DNA of 29,627 nucleotides from a virus: the IMG/VR virus record IMGVR_UViG_3300025131_004451, positions 1 through 29,627 of that record, one strand, 5' to 3'. A model generated the notes under the pieces. That model did no database searches, had not been told where the DNA came from, and saw nothing but the letters and a program-made list of their open reading frames with translations. Below are positions 23,478 through 29,355 of this stretch, piece by piece. Positions within the stretch are counted from its first letter, which is position 1, and each line of letters starts with the position of its first letter. The translations under genes were made by a program, and so were the position numbers.

Positions 23478-24448
23478 TAAAATTTCTCCAATTCTTGAGG
23501 GAAGTACTCCTTCACTAAATCCATAAGACCGTGCGGGAGATTTTCGTCAAGTAGCGAGTGCATAATTTTTGTATCACCAATATTATTAAAGTCTTTAATT
23601 CCAAAACTCATCAAAAACTTTAGGTCAAATTGGCAATTATGAAAAATTTTCTCGATGCTTGAATCTGCCATTAAATCACCGAGCCTCTCTCTAATGATTT
23701 CTTTTTCTTTATCATCGAATGGACTTTCACGATGATGGATAGGGACGGTAAAGGCTTTATTCTCTCCGTACGAAAATGCAATAGTGGACATCTCATCCTT
23801 CTTAAAATCTAAGCCGGTGGTTTCGATGTCTGCTCCGACAGCATCATAATCTTTGAGTACATCCATCTGTTCGGTGAACTCCTCAATGGTTTTACATAAC
23901 ACATACCCGGTTCCATCAAACTTATTTTTATTTAAAATAAACTTATTGTAGGCGTTCTCAATATCCTGGACAAACAACTTTCGTAATTTCGGTTCCAGGA
24001 ATACTAAGTCCGCGCTATAGGTCGGTACTACCGGACACCCTTCGTACCCAAACTCCTTTCCGCGCTTATTAAACAAACCAGACTTCTTAAGTAATGTCTT
24101 CATAGCCACATTACCTAAAGGAATAATAAGCTCAGGCTTAATCTGGTCTAAGTCCTTATACAAAAAGGGTCTATGGGTGTTATAATCAGCAGTCGTTAGA
24201 TCGTCCTCTGAGATGTTGGGTTCCCGAATAGCAGGAACAAACTGATAGTGCCCTTTCGGTATCCCAGTCTTTTCTAACAGGGTGCTGACGACGGCATACT
24301 CGTGGTCAGTGAAGTCATATAGGCTTCCGCGCTCACGATATTGGCATGATGTAATAAAAACAATCTTCTCATCCCCAATGTCTGTGGAAGAATAGTCTTT
24401 TGTTTTTTCGTCTTTATCGAAATTTTCTAGTAATTTTTCTAAATCCAT
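23477..24448 (-). CDS. PolA N-terminal half: UDG-like plus 3'-5' exonuclease motifs
   Basis: This 323-residue protein is the upstream half of a split phage family A DNA polymerase. Residues 25-170 look like the uracil-DNA-glycosylase-like fold found at the N-terminus of some phage polymerases (IIPLGNVAMKTLL, then YEGCPVVPTYSA). Its canonical UDG catalytic residues are not evident, so it may be structural. Residues 180-323 hold the proofreading exonuclease with ExoI DIETTG (D207, E209) and ExoII FHNCQFDLKFL (N271, D275). It stops at KEYFPQELEKF, before ExoIII, which is in the gene ending at 20521. ATG 24448 has a TCATAATA box four bases upstream and no Shine-Dalgarno, so it starts the long replication unit. 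Confidence 0.88.
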   Translation of the reverse strand: MDLEKLLENFDKDEKTKDYSSTDIGDEKIVFITSCQYRERGSLYDFTDHEYAVVSTLLEKTGIPKGHYQFVPAIREPNISEDDLTTADYNTHRPFLYKDLDQIKPELIIPLGNVAMKTLLKKSGLFNKRGKEFGYEGCPVVPTYSADLVFLEPKLRKLFVQDIENAYNKFILNKNKFDGTGYVLCKTIEEFTEQMDVLKDYDAVGADIETTGLDFKKDEMSTIAFSYGENKAFTVPIHHRESPFDDKEKEIIRERLGDLMADSSIEKIFHNCQFDLKFLMSFGIKDFNNIGDTKIMHSLLDENLPHGLMDLVKEYFPQELEKF

Positions 24449-24451
24449 TAT

Positions 24452-24459
24452 CTATTATG
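24452..24459 (+). promoter_or_regulatory. CTATTATG start-proximal box for the gp55-like gene
   Basis: CTATTATG on the plus strand ends four bases before the GTG at 24464, a degenerate copy of the CTATAATA-N4-start arrangement. It overlaps the opposite-strand box for the exonuclease gene, so the 15-base gap would serve both directions. Confidence 0.4.
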
Positions 24460-24460
24460 A
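24453..24460 (-). promoter_or_regulatory. TCATAATA start-proximal box for the exonuclease/PolA-N gene
   Basis: TCATAATA on the minus strand ends four bases before ATG 24448. The core ATAATA is identical to the exact boxes elsewhere. The 15-base gap to the divergent gp55-like gene leaves no room for a conventional promoter plus leader. Confidence 0.5.
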
Positions 24461-24463
24461 GTT

Positions 24464-24826
24464 GTGGGAAAACGCAAAAAAAAGAAACACTATATTGATA
24501 ATAAGAAGTTTGAAGAAACCATCTTTAACTACTTGGAAAATCCAAAGGACTATGAAGATGATCTTATCGGACAACTAGACTTACTAATTACAAGCATTCT
24601 CATATCCTTTAAATTTAAAGTTGATTTTGACGATGCTAAACAAGAATGTTTTGTGCTGTCTTTGAAGGTACTTAAAAACTTTACCCGTGAAAAGGGGTCC
24701 GCTTTCAATTACTTCACTACTGTTATAGTGAATAACTTGAAACTTATTTACACTAAAAATAGGAAATACCAGGAAAAGATGCAGCAGTATAAAGACAAGA
24801 AGATTAAGGCTTTCTTGGAGGAGTAG
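24464..24826 (+). CDS. 55: gp55-like late-transcription sigma factor
   Basis: This 120-residue basic helical protein matches the sigma-region-2-like core of T4 gp55, which directs host RNA polymerase to late promoters. The order of features is the same: a Lys-rich N-terminus then HYIDNKKFEETIFNYLE, a helix with ISFKFKVDFDDAKQECFVLSLKVLKNF, then AFNYFTTVIVNNLKLIYTK and a basic tail RKYQEKMQQYKDKK. T4 gp55 is longer (185). This protein lacks its C-terminal extension, where gp55 contacts the sliding clamp. The start is GTG at 24464, with no in-frame ATG nearby, and a CTATTATG box lies four bases upstream. It is one of only two plus-strand genes here. The start choice is less certain than the protein identity. 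Confidence 0.72.
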   Translation: MGKRKKKKHYIDNKKFEETIFNYLENPKDYEDDLIGQLDLLITSILISFKFKVDFDDAKQECFVLSLKVLKNFTREKGSAFNYFTTVIVNNLKLIYTKNRKYQEKMQQYKDKKIKAFLEE

Positions 24827-25127
24827 AGAAGAAGGAGTGAATTTTAGGATATTCCACATCCACTCTAACTTTCTTATTCACAAGATGAACCAATGATGGT
24901 GATGATGTTATTGAAAACGAAGCGAACGATTCAGGGAGATCCCAGCTGTTTACAAGATAAATGGTCTCGTGTCCTTCCTGTTGTTGCCATTCTTCGGCAA
25001 CTTCAAGCATCTTATCACACCATCTACACCAAGTTGAATAGTAGAAGACCGAAAAGTTTTTATGCTTCCGGTCCTTCAATACCTCGTTCAACTCTTGCTC
25101 AGTTCGTAACTTCGTCAGACTTCTCAT
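24804..25127 (-). CDS. Thioredoxin-like protein
   Basis: This 107-residue protein has a thioredoxin fold: VFYYSTWCRWCDKML with the redox pair C34-x2-C37, and a later SSPSLVHL segment with the cis-proline (P77). It could reduce phage enzymes such as the ribonucleotide reductase, whose C-terminal Cys pair needs a reductant, or act as a polymerase accessory as in T7. The start is placed at ATG 25127 because GGGGAAG lies six bases upstream. A GTG at 25139 is the alternative. Its 3' end overlaps the convergent gp55-like gene by 23 bases and its 5' end overlaps the previous gene by 29. Confidence 0.8.
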   Translation of the reverse strand: MRSLTKLRTEQELNEVLKDRKHKNFSVFYYSTWCRWCDKMLEVAEEWQQQEGHETIYLVNSWDLPESFASFSITSSPSLVHLVNKKVRVDVEYPKIHSFFSTPPRKP

Positions 25128-25473
25128 CGTCTTCCCCACTCAACTCTTCTTCAGCCATCCGCATAGCAGCATCGGCTTGGTCGGCGCTCATTTGTTTCAT
25201 GATTTCTTCTTTTTCTTCATCCGTCATGTTTTCAACGCGCTCATTTAGTTCAGCAGTAATCGCGTGGATGCCTTTGAAAAACAGAATACGGGCTAGAGTG
25301 TCGTTAGACATTTCCCCTCCTGTAAGGGCTTTTTTCAGAGCCTCCCATTGGTCAGTCTCTTCTTTATTTAATTTAATGTATAGCTTCATTCTTCGTTCTC
25401 CATCTCGGAGTTTAAAGTTACCAAAAGTTTCGCCATCAACGGCAAATGTGATTTTATCCTTAATGGCAGTCAT
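25099..25473 (-). CDS. Acidic helical protein, unknown (124 aa)
   Basis: I do not recognise this protein. The N-terminal third is beta-like and basic (KDKITFAVDGETFGNFKL). The middle is helical (LNKEETDQWEALKKAL, SNDTLARILFFKGIHAI), and the C-terminus is very acidic (MAEEELSGEDDEKSDEVTN). An RRMKLYIKLNKEE pattern is reminiscent of small phage proteins that bind DNA via an N-terminal ribbon, but this is weak. ATG 25473 has an exact CTATAATA box four bases upstream and no Shine-Dalgarno. It is divergent from the nuclease gene with an 18-base gap and is followed by the thioredoxin-like gene. Confidence 0.6.
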   Translation of the reverse strand: MTAIKDKITFAVDGETFGNFKLRDGERRMKLYIKLNKEETDQWEALKKALTGGEMSNDTLARILFFKGIHAITAELNERVENMTDEEKEEIMKQMSADQADAAMRMAEEELSGEDDEKSDEVTN

Positions 25474-25477
25474 AGTT

Positions 25478-25485
25478 TATTATAG
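25478..25485 (-). promoter_or_regulatory. CTATAATA start-proximal box
   Basis: An exact CTATAATA on the minus strand ends four bases before ATG 25473. It lies in the 18-base gap to the divergent nuclease gene (ATG 25492), whose own upstream bases include TTATAGTT at the same four-base spacing, a poor match. Confidence 0.6.
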
Positions 25486-25491
25486 TTAACC

Positions 25492-26007
25492 ATGTTAAAA
25501 AATATCGACTCAATCTTAGAATTTGGGGATTTCTCCAAAAAACGTCGCGTCAACAGCAAGCGCAAGGGCAGTAACTTCGAACGTAAGATAGCGAAGATAC
25601 TTAACGGGCGATTTGAAACTAAAGAGTTCAGTAGAACCCCCGGGTCGGGAGCTTTTGCCACTACCCATAGGAACCTTCCAGAACATCTCCGTATTCAGGG
25701 AGACTTAATTACTCCAGTTACCTTCCCTTTTGTAGTTGAATGTAAAAATGGTTACGATGTACAACTTGATGATTTATTCAAACGAAAAAGCGATTTCAAG
25801 TCTTTCGTCTCACAGGCTCAGAAGGACGCCTCTCACGCCGACAAGGATTGGATGGTAATCTACCAGAAGACGCGACGAATGGCTCTTGTAATCGTCGGGA
25901 AGCCGTATCAGATTAAACCGGAGCTAGTTCTAGACGGTATCTACTTTATCTATCCTCTTAATGAGTTCCTGAAGCTGTCTAACGAAGTCTTCGGCTTTCA
26001 TAGCTGA
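25492..26007 (+). CDS. PD-(D/E)XK nuclease, Holliday-junction-resolvase-like
   Basis: This 171-residue protein has the core of archaeal/phage Hjc-type or VRR-like nucleases. The first acidic residue is in GSNFERKIAKIL (E30). RTPGSGAFA follows at 48-56, and then QGDLITP with D71 and FVVECKNG with E83-x-K85 form the PD-(D/E)XK site. A gene of this type can cut branched DNA before packaging, as T4 gp49 does, or trim recombination intermediates. It is on the plus strand. Its last 78 bases lie antisense to the end of the 885-residue protein gene, and both frames read as plausible protein. No Shine-Dalgarno is obvious before ATG 25492. Confidence 0.8.
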   Translation: MLKNIDSILEFGDFSKKRRVNSKRKGSNFERKIAKILNGRFETKEFSRTPGSGAFATTHRNLPEHLRIQGDLITPVTFPFVVECKNGYDVQLDDLFKRKSDFKSFVSQAQKDASHADKDWMVIYQKTRRMALVIVGKPYQIKPELVLDGIYFIYPLNEFLKLSNEVFGFHS

Positions 26008-28587
26008 GTTACCGACTTCCAGTCCCGGAGCGTTTCCCCCTCCGCCCTTACAACTCATATTTTCCTTGGTCTTCTTAGAGGGATAACGGACCTCTTGGAC
26101 CTTAGAGTTGTCTTTAACACGGCGCGTTAATTCCTGTCCAGTACTAAGTGTAGTAGAGGTTCCTGTTACCTTTATCTTCGCCTTAGGGGTACCCTCAGGG
26201 TTTCCGTACCCCAAGACATCCTCCATAATCTGCTTATTAATTGCGTCCGACTCCGTACTTATGCACGTATCCTTTCCAGGCTCAGTAATAACCAGTAATT
26301 GATTTTGAGAAGCTGAACCTGCTTGCATCATTTCTATAGCTAGATTTGTTCTAAACCCAGGGTCATTTCTATGCTGGTTACGGTAAGCCTGGGTTAAAGT
26401 AGTCTCGATTCGTTTTCTAGCCTTCTCCTTATCAACACTTCCCTCGGGGGCATTCTCATACTCCTCAATATGTTTTTGGAGTTTCCCAAATGCCTTACCG
26501 TCAGGATAGGCCAGTTTGTTGATCTCGCCTTTGAAGATACTGTGTATACTTGCTCCGTTTAGCCCTTCAATTGCAGCCATCGTATCATGGGAAAACTGAA
26601 TCTCCCCCAGCTTATAGTTGTCAGCCGCTTCCGCGTCCTTTTTGTCAAATTTTTGGCCAAGATTTTTCGCAACCGTCTCTATGTAATTCAAAGCACGATT
26701 TCTAGCCGCCCTAGTATCGGGAGAAAAGCCTACAATCTTCCCTGTCTTCGGCGGATCTGTTTCCACGCCGTCGACTACAGCACAGCTGATTTTACCCATT
26801 TGGATTAATTCACCTCCGAACGAAAATTTCAGGTTTACACCTGTGGCGTCAGGTCGATCGTAATGGTCTCGGTTTTTATCGTCATCGGTTCCGAAGCTTC
26901 CCTCTCCTGAGTTCACATTAAATTTACCGTGTTGTTCAAAGGCTTCCAGGTGGGTTTTCCCTTCTTCTTCAGGACAAGTTACTTCAACATCTTGGGTGAT
27001 TTTCGCACCTATATTTTTACCAGCTTTAACCTGTCCCGTAGGACCTCTTCCTACTACGTTAAAATCACAGCCCTTAAACTGTGGGTCCGATACCAAAGGG
27101 TTCCACGAGTTTATCATGGTGGCAGTAAACCAGGCTAAAGCTTTAGAACCATCAACCTCTTCGCCCAGCTCTTTTTCAATCTGGTCCAAAATAAGGTCTG
27201 TACCAATCTCATTAATAGTAGCGAATTGATAGTCCGGGATTCTCCCGGCGTTCCGTTCTTCGGCTCCCCATATCAGAAGATTTAAATCAAAATTTTCTTC
27301 AGCCATCATATTTTTGATTGCTTCCTGCAATCCAGGGCACCCACGTGACGGATCTTGTTTGTGCCCACATTCCATCCATGCCTTAGCAATTTTGGGACCA
27401 TGTTCAGCCATTACTCCCGCCATTCCACGGTATGCGTTTGCTTTAGCTGCGTTTGTGCCTCCCCAGAAAATAGCAGGTTTGGGCTTACCTGAAGTATCGA
27501 ATCCGTTTTCTCCATATAAAGGATCCTTCTTCTTCAAACTATCATCATGGATTTGGACCATCATCTTGTATAGAGGACCATCTTGGTTATTTATTTGTAC
27601 ACCATAATTGTGGCCTCCCTCTTGGTACTCTACTGCAGCAGCAGCTAAAGGACCTCCGCAATACTGCCCATTAACAGGATCTGGAACCATATAAATACCT
27701 TTCTTCTGTGAATCTCTTTGCCCTCGCAAACGAAAACAATCGCGGAGGAACTTACGGTCAGCTTCCGACAGCTTTTCGCCGAGGTCTAGTTTCCTTTTAA
27801 TAGCAACCAAATTCAGGACGGTCTTCTCTAAATGTTTAACATCCTCGGCACATTCCGCCGCGTTCTCCTGAGCCTTTTGTACTCCTTCTTCTTGGGTTAA
27901 AGTGGATTGTGTGTCCTTGAGCTCTTTTTCCGGTAAATACGTCACGTCGAGAGCTTCGTCAGACCTTGCTCTAGCCGCTCTTCGCAAAGCTCCACTCCTA
28001 CCACCTCCACAGAGCTGGCGCATCATAGTTCTCATTGCGTCGTTATCGGACTCGAAACCCACGGATGCTAAAGCGTCTGCTGCTCTTTGTCCTGCGTCGT
28101 CGGCAACTTTTTGAGCCTCTTCCTCTACTTGCTTTTTTAATTTTGCGGCGCTAATGGTCTCTTGGGCAGTACCTTTTTCGTCTTCAGCGGCTTTTCGGCT
28201 TAACTCAGCTTCTTCGGGATTTTTTTTGTATGCATCAACAATGAGCTTCCAATCGGAATATATAAACGTGAACGTGCCGTTCCTGGGAAGACTTCCTGCT
28301 GCACCCAAACCTGCTCCTTTCTCGGTTGGGGGTTTAAACTTGATCTGCATCGTCACCACGCCTTTATTTCTCGATTCAGAAGAGTATGGCGTCCCTGGAT
28401 TAGCTATCGATTTCTCTTGGGCCATCCCCGGGTCTCCTCCCCGTTGGTCTTCGGGGGGATCTAGACCTGATAAATTCGCAAAGATGGAGGTCCACCGATT
28501 TACATTCTCAGGGGTAACCTCTTGCGCTTCTAGCAATATATTGTTCCCAGCAGCTTGGTACGCGTCGATGAATTCAGATAGTTCCAT
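25930..28587 (-). CDS. Large protein, probable virion component (885 aa)
   Basis: I do not recognise this protein. It starts with a short helical part (MELSEFIDAYQAAGNN), then a beta segment GTFTFIYSDWKLIVDAY near 103-119. A long Ala/Glu/Lys-rich coiled-coil follows (about 120-180, then again around 230-270 in AQENAAECAEDVKHLEK). From there it is a mixed Gly/Asn-rich body with many Cys (including QLCGGGR, SRGCPGLQ, NMSCKGGGG) and ends in a helical tail DFVRQLQELIKRIDK. No signal or membrane segment is seen. It is immediately downstream of tail tube and sheath genes, so a virion role is likely: internal head protein, tape-measure-like or injected protein. ATG 28587 has a CTCTAATA box four bases upstream. 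Confidence 0.6.
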   Translation of the reverse strand: MELSEFIDAYQAAGNNILLEAQEVTPENVNRWTSIFANLSGLDPPEDQRGGDPGMAQEKSIANPGTPYSSESRNKGVVTMQIKFKPPTEKGAGLGAAGSLPRNGTFTFIYSDWKLIVDAYKKNPEEAELSRKAAEDEKGTAQETISAAKLKKQVEEEAQKVADDAGQRAADALASVGFESDNDAMRTMMRQLCGGGRSGALRRAARARSDEALDVTYLPEKELKDTQSTLTQEEGVQKAQENAAECAEDVKHLEKTVLNLVAIKRKLDLGEKLSEADRKFLRDCFRLRGQRDSQKKGIYMVPDPVNGQYCGGPLAAAAVEYQEGGHNYGVQINNQDGPLYKMMVQIHDDSLKKKDPLYGENGFDTSGKPKPAIFWGGTNAAKANAYRGMAGVMAEHGPKIAKAWMECGHKQDPSRGCPGLQEAIKNMMAEENFDLNLLIWGAEERNAGRIPDYQFATINEIGTDLILDQIEKELGEEVDGSKALAWFTATMINSWNPLVSDPQFKGCDFNVVGRGPTGQVKAGKNIGAKITQDVEVTCPEEEGKTHLEAFEQHGKFNVNSGEGSFGTDDDKNRDHYDRPDATGVNLKFSFGGELIQMGKISCAVVDGVETDPPKTGKIVGFSPDTRAARNRALNYIETVAKNLGQKFDKKDAEAADNYKLGEIQFSHDTMAAIEGLNGASIHSIFKGEINKLAYPDGKAFGKLQKHIEEYENAPEGSVDKEKARKRIETTLTQAYRNQHRNDPGFRTNLAIEMMQAGSASQNQLLVITEPGKDTCISTESDAINKQIMEDVLGYGNPEGTPKAKIKVTGTSTTLSTGQELTRRVKDNSKVQEVRYPSKKTKENMSCKGGGGNAPGLEVGNSAMKAEDFVRQLQELIKRIDKVDTV

Positions 28588-28591
28588 ATTA

Positions 28592-28599
28592 TATTAGAG
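28592..28599 (-). promoter_or_regulatory. CTCTAATA start-proximal box for the 885-residue gene
   Basis: CTCTAATA on the minus strand differs from CTATAATA at one base and ends four bases before ATG 28587, where no Shine-Dalgarno is present. Confidence 0.5.
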
Positions 28600-28634
28600 T
28601 AGGCTTCCCTGATATTATATACCAAGAAAGCCTA
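28600..28634 (-). other. Inverted repeat around a TATATAATA box
   Basis: TAGGCTT (28600-28606) and AAGCCTA (28628-28634) form a 7-bp inverted repeat with a 21-base loop. No T-run follows on the minus strand, so a simple intrinsic terminator after the tail tube gene is doubtful. The loop holds GTATATAATA, so the structure may instead shape a promoter or a message end. Confidence 0.3.
28613..28622 (-). promoter_or_regulatory. GTATATAATA late-promoter-like box
   Basis: GTATATAATA on the minus strand lies 25 bases before ATG 28587. It shares nine of ten bases with the box upstream of the tail tube gene. It would give a leadered message, in contrast to the CTCTAATA box four bases from the same ATG. 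Confidence 0.45.
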
Positions 28635-28653
28635 AATATTTTCCAATTAAAAC

Positions 28654-29325
28654 TTATAAGATAGCTATCGGAGACATTACGGCATCGATATCAGAAGTCT
28701 CAGTGAACTGGACAGCGAAGTCGTAGCGTAGAGCCATCTCAATAGTATGGAATTCGTTAGTTGCGTAGTTAAACTCACCAAGCTTCCAGCCCTTAGGGTA
28801 GCACCCATAAAGGTTTACGTGAGTAATCGGGTTGCGGTGCGCATCCAATTGCCAAATGGTTACAGTTCTCTTGAAGATAGGAGCTTCAGTAATACCAGCA
28901 AGACCTTCTGGACTTGGGTTTACTTCGCTAGTGCCATTACCGAGACCACCGTAGTGAATACCGTAGACTGGGTCGTACACACTTCTCATCCACGCAAAAA
29001 GAGAGTCGGCAATATCACCTTTCACTAAATTATCAAAAGTAACAGTGATTTCATCAGGACTTGCTTTACCTGGATAGTAGAACTTTTCGTTTACACGATG
29101 AACTTCAATATCTTCAACAGTAAAGCCGGGTTGAGTAACTTGCTTGGCAGCGAGAGTTAGACGATCTTGAGAATCAAGACCCGGAACGTTAGAGAGAGCA
29201 CCAGCGAATTGGGGGATTTGAATTTCCCACGCGTATGCGCGGAAAGATTCCAAAGCATGGGATAAACGTGGGCTATCTGCAATTAATTCAGCAGCTCGTT
29301 GTACGTAATATTTTCCTGCAGCCAT
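28654..29325 (-). CDS. 19: Tail tube protein (gp19-like)
   Basis: This 223-residue protein matches the T4 gp19 tail tube family, whose hexamers stack to form the inner tube through which DNA passes. Typical features are an N-terminal FRAYAWEIQIP strand, VTFDNLVKGDIADSLFAWM followed by RSVYDPVYG, and the C-terminal LYGCYPKGWKLGEFNYATN followed by EFHTIEMALRYDFAVQF. The length is somewhat above T4 gp19 (163), mostly from an insertion near residues 115-145. Shine-Dalgarno GAGGT lies 11 bases before ATG 29325, and a CTATATAATA box is 18 bases upstream. It follows the tail sheath gene, the standard order in contractile-tailed phages. Confidence 0.9.
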   Translation of the reverse strand: MAAGKYYVQRAAELIADSPRLSHALESFRAYAWEIQIPQFAGALSNVPGLDSQDRLTLAAKQVTQPGFTVEDIEVHRVNEKFYYPGKASPDEITVTFDNLVKGDIADSLFAWMRSVYDPVYGIHYGGLGNGTSEVNPSPEGLAGITEAPIFKRTVTIWQLDAHRNPITHVNLYGCYPKGWKLGEFNYATNEFHTIEMALRYDFAVQFTETSDIDAVMSPIAIL

Positions 29326-29343
29326 AAGTATTTTTTACCTCAG

Positions 29344-29353
29344 TATTATATAG
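29344..29353 (-). promoter_or_regulatory. CTATATAATA late-promoter-like box for tail tube
   Basis: CTATATAATA on the minus strand lies 18 bases before ATG 29325, with the Shine-Dalgarno GAGGT in between. It resembles the T4 late promoter TATAAATA, and no -35 is needed for that class. It sits between sheath and tube genes, where T4 late genes also have promoters. Confidence 0.55.
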
Positions 29354-29355
29354 TG

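Noticed and set aside
20521-24448. Intein or intron as the explanation of the PolA split
   Set aside because: No intein splicing motifs or homing endonuclease are visible. The intervening DNA holds complete independent genes with their own starts, and an in-frame stop lies just before the second half.
24893-25489. Plus-strand frame of 198 codons across the thioredoxin-like and acidic protein genes
   Set aside because: It is Ser-rich, a frequent artefact of antisense reading, and both minus-strand genes have better start and motif evidence.
28154-28597. Plus-strand frame of 147 codons antisense to the start of the 885-residue protein
   Set aside because: No ribosome site, and the composition is that expected of antisense reading.
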